Positions 49,667 to 56,953 of a DNA stretch of 64,000 nt are shown here, one piece after another. Source of the stretch: DHVE2 group archaeon. Its GTDB lineage: Archaea > Thermoplasmatota > Thermoplasmata > Thermoplasmatales > Aciduliprofundaceae. The stretch is from positions 1 through 64,000 of the forward strand of contig JALWRZ010000010.1 in NCBI GenBank assembly GCA_026993785.1, written 5' to 3'. Under the pieces are notes generated by a model, which worked only from the letters and a program-made list of their open reading frames with translations, made no database searches and was not told where the DNA came from. Numbering within the stretch: the first letter of the stretch is position 1; each line of letters opens with the position of its first letter. Both the position numbers and the translations under genes were made by a program.

Positions 49667-51364
49667 GTGACGTCTCGAATAAAAATTCTTCCTCCCTCTG
49701 TGGTGGAGAAAATAGCTGCGGGGGAGGTAGTTGAGAGACCTGCAAGCGTGGTTAAGGAGCTGTTGGAGAACAGCATAGATGCAGGCGCTAAAAAGATAAG
49801 CATTCATGTGAAGGGAGGAGGCATAAGGGAGATAAGGATAAGCGATGACGGTTGTGGGATGAGCAGGGAAGAAGTGCTTCTCGCAGTTAAAAGGCATGCC
49901 ACCAGCAAGATAAGCGATGCGGAGGATTTGGACAGGATAACCACCCTTGGCTTCAGAGGTGAGGCATTGCCCAGCATAGCTGCAGTTTCAAGGATGGAGA
50001 TAATAACTCGAAGGAAGGAGGATATCGTTGGAACAAAGGTCGTATTAGAAGGGGGCGAGATAAAGAAGGTGGAAGATATAGGCGCTCCAGTGGGTACCTC
50101 CGTAGTTGTTCGCGATCTCTTCTACAATACCCCTGCCAGGAGAAAGTTTCTGAAGGGAGAGAAGAGGGAGTTCTATTACATAGCAAGCCTGGTGGAAAAA
50201 TACGCGCTTCTTTACGCGCAGATTCACATCAAGCTTATAAATGAAGGAAGGACAGTAATCGATGTTCCACCCTCTGATTTGAGAACCCGGGTAATGAAAC
50301 TGTGGGGCGCAGATATAGCTAGGGATATGGTTGAAATAGATGGAGGAAAAGAAATAAAACTCCATGGCCTTGTATCTAAACCATTCCGCACCAGGAAGGA
50401 CAGAAGCAGAATGATAATATTCGTAAATGGGAGATATGTAAAAAACAAGGTGCTCGAAGATGCGGTTCTTGAGGGCTACGGCACACTGCTTTTCCGTGAT
50501 AGCTATCCTTATGTAGTTCTCATGCTACAGATATCCCCTGAGGAAATAGATGTTAATGTGCATCCGGCCAAGCTATATGTGAAGTTCAAAGATGAAAACA
50601 GAGTTCGACAGGAGATCTCTAAGCTCATATGGGAATCACTAACTGCCAGAGAGAATATACCTTCAACGGTTAAAATGGGCAGTGAGGAAAGAGCACCACT
50701 GGTGAAAGAGGAGATGAAGCTTACCCAGGAGAGGATTGTGGAATTCGAAGTTGAAGGCTCAACGCATCCTAGAAGAATTGAAGATTACCTTCCCAAAATG
50801 AGAACCCTGCCCATGGAAGTGCTGGGACAGGTAGCCGACACTTACATAATTCTCAAGTCTCCCGAAGGCTTGGTTATCGTAGATCAGCATGCCGCACATG
50901 AAAGAATAAGATACGAGAGATTTCTTCGAGATGTTAAAGAAGGAAAGAGCCAGCAGCTTCTTGAACCTATAGTGCTCAATCTGAATTTCTCAGATTATCA
51001 GAGAGCCTTAGAGATAAAGGATGAACTTAGGAGATATGGCTTCATTATAGAGGATTTTGGAAACAACGCAGTTATCGTGAGAGCCATCCCACCGCTTCTT
51101 ACAAAGAAGGATGCCGAGGAGGCAATTCGTGAAGTCGTATCTCTGGGACCCCGTGCTTTGCAAGAAAGAAGGGACGAAATCATAAAGCTCATCTCCTGTA
51201 AGGGTGCTATTAAGGCCAATCAAAAGCTCTCAACATTTGAAATGGAAGAGCTTATCAATCAGCTTTTAAGATGCGAGAATCCCTATACCTGCCCCCACGG
51301 GAGACCCACGATGATTAAACTTAAAGTAGAAGACCTCGAAAAAATGTTTAAGAGAAAAGAATGA
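49667..51364 (+). CDS. mutL: DNA mismatch repair protein MutL
   Basis: 565 residues. The GHKL ATPase N-terminus shows 'IAAGEVVERPASVVKELLEN' (residues 15-34), 'ISDDGCGM' near 60 and 'LGFRGEALPSI' near 93. The C-terminal part keeps the endonuclease motif 'DQHAAHERIRYE' near 405, 'SCKGAIKANQKL' near 505 and 'CPHGRPT' near 543. It is therefore a nicking MutL, as in organisms without MutH. GTG start at 49667; upstream codons are not MutL-like. No mutS is in the window. MutL is patchy in archaea and usually reflects transfer from bacteria. Confidence 0.94.
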   Translation: MTSRIKILPPSVVEKIAAGEVVERPASVVKELLENSIDAGAKKISIHVKGGGIREIRISDDGCGMSREEVLLAVKRHATSKISDAEDLDRITTLGFRGEALPSIAAVSRMEIITRRKEDIVGTKVVLEGGEIKKVEDIGAPVGTSVVVRDLFYNTPARRKFLKGEKREFYYIASLVEKYALLYAQIHIKLINEGRTVIDVPPSDLRTRVMKLWGADIARDMVEIDGGKEIKLHGLVSKPFRTRKDRSRMIIFVNGRYVKNKVLEDAVLEGYGTLLFRDSYPYVVLMLQISPEEIDVNVHPAKLYVKFKDENRVRQEISKLIWESLTARENIPSTVKMGSEERAPLVKEEMKLTQERIVEFEVEGSTHPRRIEDYLPKMRTLPMEVLGQVADTYIILKSPEGLVIVDQHAAHERIRYERFLRDVKEGKSQQLLEPIVLNLNFSDYQRALEIKDELRRYGFIIEDFGNNAVIVRAIPPLLTKKDAEEAIREVVSLGPRALQERRDEIIKLISCKGAIKANQKLSTFEMEELINQLLRCENPYTCPHGRPTMIKLKVEDLEKMFKRKE

Positions 51365-52285
51365 TCAGCGATGCAGAAGCTTGAGTATTATAGCCTTCTG
51401 TGCGTGCAAACGATTTTCGGCCTCGTCGAATACTACGCTGTTGCGCGAATCTATAACTCCATCGGTGACCTCGTATCCCCGATGGGCAGGTAGGCAGTGC
51501 ATGAAAATGTAATCATCCTTGGCATGCTTTACCAGCTCCTCATTCACCTGGTATGGCTTGAAAACCTTCATGCGTATTTCCTTTTCTGCCTCGTCACCCA
51601 TGCTCACCCATACATCTGTGTAAATCACATCTGCATCCTTTACAGCTTCCACCGGGTCATGGGTGACCACAAGCTTCGACCCCTTCTCAGCGGCAATTTT
51701 CTTCGCAGCTTCAAGCAGCTCCTTGTTGGGCTCATAGCCCTCGGGACAGGCAATGTAGAAATCCATGCCCACAATGGCCGCACCGAGCATAAGGGAGTTG
51801 GCCACGTTGTTTCCATCGCCCACATATGCGAGCTTTAGCCCCTTGAAGCGCCCCTTCTTCTCCTTTATTGTCATTAGATCAGCCACTATCTGGCATGGAT
51901 GCTCCACGTCATCCAGCGCGTTTATCACAGGCACGGTTGCATTCTTTGCCAGCTCCAGCATCATCTCGTGCTTGTACGCCCTATAGATGATAATGTCCAC
52001 ATACCTTGAGAGAACTTTCGCTGTATCTGCTATGGTCTCTCCCCTTCCAAGCTGCATATCTCTTGGGCTGAGATATAGAGCATGTCCACCAAGTTGTGTC
52101 ATTGCTACTTCAAAGCTGACCCTTGTTCTTGTGGAAGGTTTCTCGAATATCATACCCATGCTTTTGTTCTTCAAAGGCTCAAAAACTTCGCCGAGCTTCA
52201 CCTTCTTCTTAAGCTCAATGGCAAGATCTATGATCTCCTCCAGTTCATCCTTTATGTCCAGAATTGATATGAGATCCTTCTTCAT
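51365..52285 (-). CDS. argF: Ornithine carbamoyltransferase
   Basis: 306 residues. '[15 protein letters not shown]' near 47 binds carbamoyl phosphate, 'HPCQIVADL' near 128 the phosphate and Gln, 'DVWVSMGDE' near 225 ornithine, and 'HCLPAHRG' near 263 is the OTC motif that separates it from aspartate transcarbamoylase. It makes citrulline from ornithine, or runs in reverse in arginine fermentation. No other arginine gene is adjacent. GAGGTGA precedes the ATG at 52285. It abuts the mutL stop with no gap. Confidence 0.94.
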   Translation of the reverse strand: MKKDLISILDIKDELEEIIDLAIELKKKVKLGEVFEPLKNKSMGMIFEKPSTRTRVSFEVAMTQLGGHALYLSPRDMQLGRGETIADTAKVLSRYVDIIIYRAYKHEMMLELAKNATVPVINALDDVEHPCQIVADLMTIKEKKGRFKGLKLAYVGDGNNVANSLMLGAAIVGMDFYIACPEGYEPNKELLEAAKKIAAEKGSKLVVTHDPVEAVKDADVIYTDVWVSMGDEAEKEIRMKVFKPYQVNEELVKHAKDDYIFMHCLPAHRGYEVTDGVIDSRNSVVFDEAENRLHAQKAIILKLLHR

Positions 52286-52359
52286 CCAATCACCTCTGTG
52301 CTCCATAACTCCAGGGAATATTTAAATTTAAGCCCCCTTGATGCATCCTTTCTTCTGAA

Positions 52360-52713
52360 TCATTGACAATCTCCGTAAAGAAATTGAAATGATAATGCGT
52401 ACTGCTCCCAGATGCCCTTTGGCTCGCTTCCCGTCGCAGAGTTCTGTATTTTCTGATAGGAAATAGTTTGGAGTATGTCCGCAGGCAGATTGGCTGTCTC
52501 GGGGGTTATGACCGCATAGTGGGCGAATTGCTCGTTGGTCAGGTTGTGGCAGAGGAGAGAGAATAACTGTGAGACCTGCGTGGCGTTGGTGTAGAAGAAG
52601 AACAGGCCCGCAAGATGCGCACTACTGGAATTCGTAGTTATTGCGCCTAAACTCGCATATGCGGGACCTGTGCCCTGAATGCACCAATTTAAAGGGTCAG
52701 AGCAAAACTCCAT
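52360..52713 (-). CDS. Hypothetical protein, unusual composition
   Basis: 117 residues, not recognised. Rich in Ser, Thr, Asn and Gln with five Cys, unlike the charged Lys/Glu style of its neighbours. No clear signal peptide or membrane span; three N-x-S/T sites. A minus-strand A/T box near 52745-52755 lies about 30 bp before the ATG at 52713, so transcription is plausible. It could be a fragment of a larger secreted protein or an accidental frame. Confidence 0.35.
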   Translation of the reverse strand: MEFCSDPLNWCIQGTGPAYASLGAITTNSSSAHLAGLFFFYTNATQVSQLFSLLCHNLTNEQFAHYAVITPETANLPADILQTISYQKIQNSATGSEPKGIWEQYALSFQFLYGDCQ

Positions 52714-52750
52714 TTTAAATTCCCACTCACATTACCTATCCCTTTAAATT

Positions 52751-53034
52751 TTAGAGAACCCTCGTTTTGATATCTTTGTACGCTTTTCCTCTTATCTTTA
52801 CCTCTAAAACTGTTATTTCCTTGTTTTCATCATTCACCCGATAAACTATCCGGTAGTTGCCTATTCTTATGCGATAGACATCTTTGAAGCCCGGATTTTC
52901 TTTAAATCATGATCCCTAAAAGGATACGGTGTTGTGGAAAGCTTTATTAAAAGCTCTATTACCTTTGATCGTATATCTTGTGGAAGCGATCTTATCTCCC
53001 TCTCCGCCTTGCGATGAATTTTAACTTTGTACAT
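52751..53034 (-). pseudogene. RelE-type toxin, frameshifted
   Basis: From ATG at 53034 the frame reads 'MYKVKIHRKAEREIRSLP', then 'PYPFRDHDLKKIRASK', and stops early. Adding one G to the GGG run near 52889-52894 restores 'KKIRGFKDVYRIRIGNYRIV' and then 'YRVNDENKEITVLEV' to the stop at 52751-52753. The restored protein is a full RelE/ParE-superfamily mRNA interferase of about 94 residues with the expected late Arg residues and 'YRIRIGNYRI' core. The start overlaps the antitoxin gene by 14 bp. Either the toxin is inactivated or the G run is miscounted. Confidence 0.7.
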
Positions 53035-53236
53035 TCGTCTCACGGAGAAAGTCCTCCAAACTCACTGTTTCCCCCGCCTCTGCTTCCCTAATCCTTTTTT
53101 CTATCTCGTTCCTCTCTTCTTCTGAGATCTCTTCTTCCCCAATAAGCATTGTCTCTAGCCTCTCTAGCATCTTCTTTATTTCTCGCACCTCGATTTCAAG
53201 TCTTTCTAGCAATTCAGCACTCTCCCCTGTCGCCAT
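53021..53236 (-). CDS. RelB-like antitoxin
   Basis: 71 residues, strongly helical and acidic: a coiled coil ('LERLEIEVREIKKMLERLE', about 8-26) and a C-terminal 'ETVSLEDFLRETNVQS' segment, typical of archaeal RelB tails that wrap the toxin. I start at ATG 53236, 11 nt after GGAGGTGA. It directly precedes and overlaps the relE-like gene, the standard toxin-antitoxin order. No separate DNA-binding fold is obvious. Confidence 0.6.
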   Translation of the reverse strand: MATGESAELLERLEIEVREIKKMLERLETMLIGEEEISEEERNEIEKRIREAEAGETVSLEDFLRETNVQS

Positions 53237-53251
53237 ATCTATTACTATCAC

Positions 53252-53561
53252 CTCCTTCTATTTGAAGATTTCTTCTCTGAGGTAAGTTGAATTCCTCGAA
53301 GAATATGGAAAAAGGAGATAAAAAGAGGAGCGATTAAATATAGAGGTTATAAGCGAGGAGTTTAAAGAGGAGAAGCTTTGAAGCGGAAGAGAAAGAGTGG
53401 GAGAATATGAAAATCACCCTCGACTTTTTTGAACGAGTGAAATAAAGATTCAACCACATTTATTTTTCTTCAGGGGTGCAACTTACTCGCATTCCGGGAA
53501 ATTTCAGTGATATAAGCAACATTGTGCAAAAATTTTAAATATTAAATCGCTATTGTGTAAA
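53252..53561. other. 310-bp intergenic region
   Basis: No gene-length frame on either strand. It holds A/T-rich elements pointing both ways. A TTAAATATA sits at 53334-53342, and TTTTAAATATTAAA starts near 53534, about 25 bp before the small Gly/Tyr/Arg-rich gene at 53562. The left end carries the GGAGGTGA ribosome site of the antitoxin. Two 10-12-codon frames are present but look incidental. Confidence 0.5.
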
Positions 53562-53834
53562 ATGATGTATGGCAAGTATGGTAGAAAGGGAAGATGGCAA
53601 AGAGGCCCTGGCTGGCAAGGTGGCAGTAGAGGAAGATGGCAGTCCTGGGAAGGCAGAGGATACTATGGCTATCCATCCTACACCCCCTGGGAGCAGGGAT
53701 GGGGAATGGGATATAGAAGAGGTCCTGTGGGATATGGAAGGACATTCCTCGGAAGATTGCTTGCCCCTCTCCTAAATTGCTGGAGATACAGAACCTATGG
53801 ATATTCTCGAGGATACGGACGTGGAAGATGGTAA
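53562..53834 (+). CDS. Small Gly/Arg/Tyr-rich protein
   Basis: 90 residues of low complexity: 'YGKYGRKGRWQRGPGWQGG', 'GRGYYGYPSYTPWEQGWG' and a C-terminal 'GYSRGYGRGRW'. Only 'FLGRLLAPLLNCWRY' near 65 looks like an ordered helix. No family assigned, but the composition resembles DUF5320-type proteins. It opens a four-gene operon ending in a NifX-like protein. Start ATG at 53562 agrees with the TATA box upstream. Confidence 0.6.
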   Translation: MMYGKYGRKGRWQRGPGWQGGSRGRWQSWEGRGYYGYPSYTPWEQGWGMGYRRGPVGYGRTFLGRLLAPLLNCWRYRTYGYSRGYGRGRW

Positions 53835-53843
53835 GGTGATTCC

Positions 53844-54065
53844 ATGAGGGGCTATGGTGGAAGATATGGAATGCGAGGCTACTATCCTGCTTGGGGAAGC
53901 CTTGGAGTAATAGTAGATATCTTACTCTTGCTGGCAATGGCCTATGTGCTTATACATCTATTCCTGTTGGCATGGGCCTATGTGCTTGCCCTGGTAATCC
54001 TCTGGATAATCAGATGGATATGGAGAGGGCCTGTGAGATGGCCTGTTAGAAGAATATGGTGGTAA
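53844..54065 (+). CDS. Small membrane protein with Trp/Arg-rich tail
   Basis: 73 residues. A short Gly/Tyr/Arg head ('MRGYGGRYGMRGYYPAWG') is followed by one long or two short membrane helices ('IVDILLLLAMAYVLIHLFLL', then 'LALVILWIIRWIW') and a basic tail ('RWPVRRIWW'). AAGGTGA precedes the ATG. It probably tethers the operon's soluble partners to the membrane. Family unknown. Confidence 0.65.
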   Translation: MRGYGGRYGMRGYYPAWGSLGVIVDILLLLAMAYVLIHLFLLAWAYVLALVILWIIRWIWRGPVRWPVRRIWW

Positions 54066-54082
54066 AAAGGAGGTGATGAAAA

Positions 54083-54460
54083 ATGTTTGGATATGGATAT
54101 TACTACCCCTACTGGGGTCCCGGATTCGGCTGGGGCCGAGGTAGAGGCTGGGGTCGCGGCTGGGGTCGCGGCAGAGGCTGGGGTGCAACTCTAGGTTACT
54201 GCCCATGGACAGGTCTGCCTAGAGGATGGAGATGGATGTATCCCTACGGATACTATGGCTACTATGGATATCCCTACAGTACATACCAGAGCTATGGATA
54301 TCCAAGATATCCCGCATACGCGCCCTTCGCTGCCTACGGTAATCCCTATCCTTATACCGCGGCTCCGTTAGATGAAAAGAGTGCTTTAGAGAGTGAGGCC
54401 AAGGTACTGGAAGAGAGGCTAAAGGATATTGAGAGAAGATTGAAGGAGCTGAAAGGGTGA
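54083..54460 (+). CDS. DUF5320-like Gly/Tyr/Trp-rich protein with coiled coil
   Basis: 125 residues. 'GWGRGRGWGRGWGRGRGWG' (about 14-32) is followed by 'GYCPWTGLPRGWRWMYPYG', a Tyr/Pro/Gly-rich middle, and a C-terminal coiled coil ('EAKVLEERLKDIERRLKELK'). This order, glycine-rich head then coiled coil, is that of DUF5320 proteins, often found beside NifX/NifB-like and Mrp genes. AGGAGGTGATG precedes the start. The coiled coil closely resembles the one in the next gene, suggesting that the two proteins pair. Confidence 0.65.
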   Translation: MFGYGYYYPYWGPGFGWGRGRGWGRGWGRGRGWGATLGYCPWTGLPRGWRWMYPYGYYGYYGYPYSTYQSYGYPRYPAYAPFAAYGNPYPYTAAPLDEKSALESEAKVLEERLKDIERRLKELKG

Positions 54461-54465
54461 AAAAG

Positions 54466-54969
54466 ATGAAAGTGGTGATAACAGCGGATACACCCAGTGA
54501 AAATTCTCCTGTATCGCCTATCTTTGGCAGATGCGCCTATTATGCAGTATATGACACCGAGACCGATAAGCTTGAGTTCGTTCCGAATCCTGCGGCTATG
54601 TATCCAAGAGGTGCCGGTGTTCAGGCGGCACAGTATGTTGCCTCTCTGGGTGCCAGAATGGTCATTACTGCAGGAATTGCAGGGCCCAATTCATCCATGG
54701 TGCTTGCCCAGGCAGGCATTGCAGTAATTTCCAATTTTGCAGGCACCATAAGGGATGCAGTGGAAGAGATAAAGAGAGGAAGAATAAAGCTAGAGGAAGC
54801 AATGCCTCCAGCTCCAGCGATGCCAGGATATCCAGGATATCTGGCCTATGGATCTCCCGCACAATCCTTGAGTCGCGAGGAAGAGATAAAGATGCTGGAA
54901 GAAGAGAAGAGCTACATAGAGGAGAGGCTGAAGGAGATAAAGAAAAGATTGAAAGAACTGGAAAAATAA
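54466..54969 (+). CDS. NifX/NafY-like dinitrogenase-cofactor-family protein with C-terminal coiled coil
   Basis: 167 residues. A NifX-type domain: 'VVITADTPSENSPVSPIFGRC' (split at 3-22), 'YYAVYDTETDKLEFVPNP', 'GAGVQAAQYVASLGARMVITAG' (split), 'AGIAVISNFAG'. It is followed by a Pro/Gly/Tyr linker and a coiled coil ('YIEERLKEIKKRLKELEK'). Outside nitrogen fixers these proteins are thought to carry Fe-S or metal clusters; no nif genes are present. Start ATG 54466, six bases after GGTGA. Confidence 0.85.
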   Translation: MKVVITADTPSENSPVSPIFGRCAYYAVYDTETDKLEFVPNPAAMYPRGAGVQAAQYVASLGARMVITAGIAGPNSSMVLAQAGIAVISNFAGTIRDAVEEIKRGRIKLEEAMPPAPAMPGYPGYLAYGSPAQSLSREEEIKMLEEEKSYIEERLKEIKKRLKELEK

Positions 54970-55039
54970 ACCTCTTTATTATTTTCATTTTTAATAATCA
55001 CTGCATAAGACTTAAATAAAGATGGTAGATTTTTAAGCG

Positions 55040-55747
55040 ATGAGAATTAGAACAGGCATACCTGGCTTTGATGAACTTATTCAGGGGGGGTTAGTGCCCA
55101 ATCGTGTTTATATCGTGGCGGGACCTCCTGGCTCGGGAAAAAGCACCTTTGGAGTTCAGTTTCTCGTTCAGGGAGCTAAGGAGGGGGAGCGTGGTCTCTA
55201 TGTCTCACTTACCGAAGATCCTCAAAATATCATAGAAGATATGAGCACACTTAATTTAGGGCTTAGAAGATACGCACTTACCGGGATGATATTATTTGTG
55301 GATATGGGGCCTCTGAGCATCCAGCATTTTAACGCGCTTAAGGATTCGAGAAGCATGGGCACAACCTATGCGAGAGAGGTATTCAAAAAGATAAGTGCAA
55401 TAGTAAAGACGAGAAATATAAAGAGATTGGTGATAGACTCTGTGCTTACCCTGAAATTCGGAAGCGGGGACGAGGAGGAGCAGAATAGGGAAATTGCCAG
55501 ATTCTTTCGCAGTCTGAAGGATTTGAAGGTCACTACTCTTATACTCTCCGAGATGACAGACCTGACGAATTACAGTCCGGAGCATTATCTCTCCCATGGG
55601 GTGATTTTTCTGCACAACTTCCTGAATGGGCATACCATGGTTCGCGCAATACAGATAATAAAGATGAGGAGCACCAGGCATGATTGTGATATGTATAAGA
55701 TGGAGATTACCTCCGAGGGGATTAGGGTTTACCCCACGAAGGTGTGA
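55040..55747 (+). CDS. KaiC-like RecA-fold ATPase
   Basis: 235 residues, single domain. Walker A 'GPPGSGKSTF' near 32, a Walker B-like 'RLVIDSVLTL' near 128, and 'RTGIPGFDELIQGGL' at the N-terminus are the KaiC/RadA-like signature. A leaderless mRNA is likely: ACTTAAATAAAG ends about 19 bp upstream. Archaeal stand-alone KaiC proteins act as signalling or regulatory ATPases; FlaH of the archaellum is a cousin. The TGATG overlap with the next gene implies a functional pair. Confidence 0.85.
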   Translation: MRIRTGIPGFDELIQGGLVPNRVYIVAGPPGSGKSTFGVQFLVQGAKEGERGLYVSLTEDPQNIIEDMSTLNLGLRRYALTGMILFVDMGPLSIQHFNALKDSRSMGTTYAREVFKKISAIVKTRNIKRLVIDSVLTLKFGSGDEEEQNREIARFFRSLKDLKVTTLILSEMTDLTNYSPEHYLSHGVIFLHNFLNGHTMVRAIQIIKMRSTRHDCDMYKMEITSEGIRVYPTKV

Positions 55748-56433
55748 TGAAAATGGTAATAAAGTGTCCCCTCTGTGGCTCGGAAGATGTTACGAAGCTC
55801 AAAACTGGGAGCTATAGATGCAACTCTTGTGGAATAGTCTTCTATCCATCGGAAGAAGTGATAATAGATATGAGAGATTTAATCGAAGCGGATCAGCTCA
55901 CGGAGGAGGAAATAAATCTTCTGGGAGAAAAAATGAAGGACACGGCGGAAAGTGTAACATCTCAGATTTTTGAAGAAAAAGTTGAGAACGTGTTCAGCGG
56001 TGTAAGGAGCATAGAAGAAATATTGTCTAAGTATGATGAGAATGAGCATGTTTATGGCATTTTCATAGACTTCCAAGGAGACGTAGGTGGCACCCTATTT
56101 ATGATACTCACAGAGAAGGATGTACCGCGCGTCAAAGAACTCTACGGGGAGGAAGATATGATCCTTTCGCTCTACAAATTTGGCCAGCAGATAGCAGAGA
56201 TCTTCAAGAAGAATTTGAACGGAAATATTGATGTCCAGGAGATAGATGTGGCCTTTGACAGCGTGCCTTCAATGATGAATTATCTCCTCTCAGAGGTTGG
56301 AAAAGTAAAGGAAAACATCTTTCTCAATGTGAGACTTGTCCACAATAAAACTGCCAGGGGCGAAATTCTATTTGTACCTCAAAAAGAAAGCGTAAAATCT
56401 TTAAAAACGCTTCTGAGGGGTAAGGTTTTCTAA
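55747..56433 (+). CDS. Zinc-ribbon protein with CheC-like domain
   Basis: 228 residues. An N-terminal zinc ribbon ('CPLCGSEDV', 'CNSCGIVFYP') is followed by a helical linker and a CheC/FliY-like fold ('FIDFQGDVGGTLFMILTEKD' near 115-135, 'LYKFGQQIAEIFKKNL' near 155). CheC proteins dephosphorylate CheY-P, but the catalytic E-x-x-N is not clearly kept, so it may be a scaffold. Coupled by TGATG to the KaiC-like gene. A zinc ribbon on a CheC-like domain is uncommon. Confidence 0.6.
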   Translation: MKMVIKCPLCGSEDVTKLKTGSYRCNSCGIVFYPSEEVIIDMRDLIEADQLTEEEINLLGEKMKDTAESVTSQIFEEKVENVFSGVRSIEEILSKYDENEHVYGIFIDFQGDVGGTLFMILTEKDVPRVKELYGEEDMILSLYKFGQQIAEIFKKNLNGNIDVQEIDVAFDSVPSMMNYLLSEVGKVKENIFLNVRLVHNKTARGEILFVPQKESVKSLKTLLRGKVF

Positions 56434-56554
56434 TTCTCTGCGTAGTCTCTTATCGTATATCTTTATCCAGGTATCTCCCCTCATTTCTTTCATCATAATA
56501 GTGCATATCAATTCCATAATTTAAATAAAGCGGCGTGAAAATCTCAGGATGTAA

Positions 56555-56944
56555 TCAGAATTGATTTCTTCTTCTGAGAAAACGAGGGAGATTCATGAAA
56601 GCAGGACGTATATGGGCTCTCCAAGAAATAATAATACGGGAGATGGGTGTTCTCCGCGCTTCTTCTGTAAACGCTCTTCTTTCTCTCGGAACCCGTAAGA
56701 CGGGGATCTCCTCTCCTGCCTGGAGTATGCTGCGCTTTCTCTCGCCATCAGCTTTGCCCTTTAGATAGATATCCAATAGTCTCTTTTTAATTCCCAGCTT
56801 TTCGGCCTCTTCCTCTAGCCTGCGAAGCTCTTTTTTAACCCAGCCTACGGATTCATAGTGACGATAGTAGCCCACTTCGAATCCTAAGGCGTAGGCTCTT
56901 CGAAGCAGCGTCTTTGCCTCCTCAATCTTTTTCTTATCGAACAT
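56555..56944 (-). CDS. Hypothetical basic helical protein
   Basis: 129 residues, not recognised. Amphipathic helices with 'KKIEEAKTLLRRAYALGFEV' (about 4-23) and 'LRRLEEEAEKLGIKKRLLDI' (about 40-60); the C-terminus is strongly basic ('PRERRAFTEEARRTP', 'LPRFLRRRNQF'). It lies 9 bp downstream of the fibronectin-archaellin gene on the same strand, so the two are probably co-transcribed. It might assist archaellin assembly, but this is only positional. Confidence 0.5.
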   Translation of the reverse strand: MFDKKKIEEAKTLLRRAYALGFEVGYYRHYESVGWVKKELRRLEEEAEKLGIKKRLLDIYLKGKADGERKRSILQAGEEIPVLRVPRERRAFTEEARRTPISRIIISWRAHIRPAFMNLPRFLRRRNQF

Positions 56945-56953
56945 GGTCACGCC

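Noticed and set aside
54083-54200. GRGWG-coding tandem repeat as a CRISPR-like or satellite repeat
   Set aside because: Repeats are short, codon-phased and inside a gene; no spacers. I saw no CRISPR array anywhere in the window.
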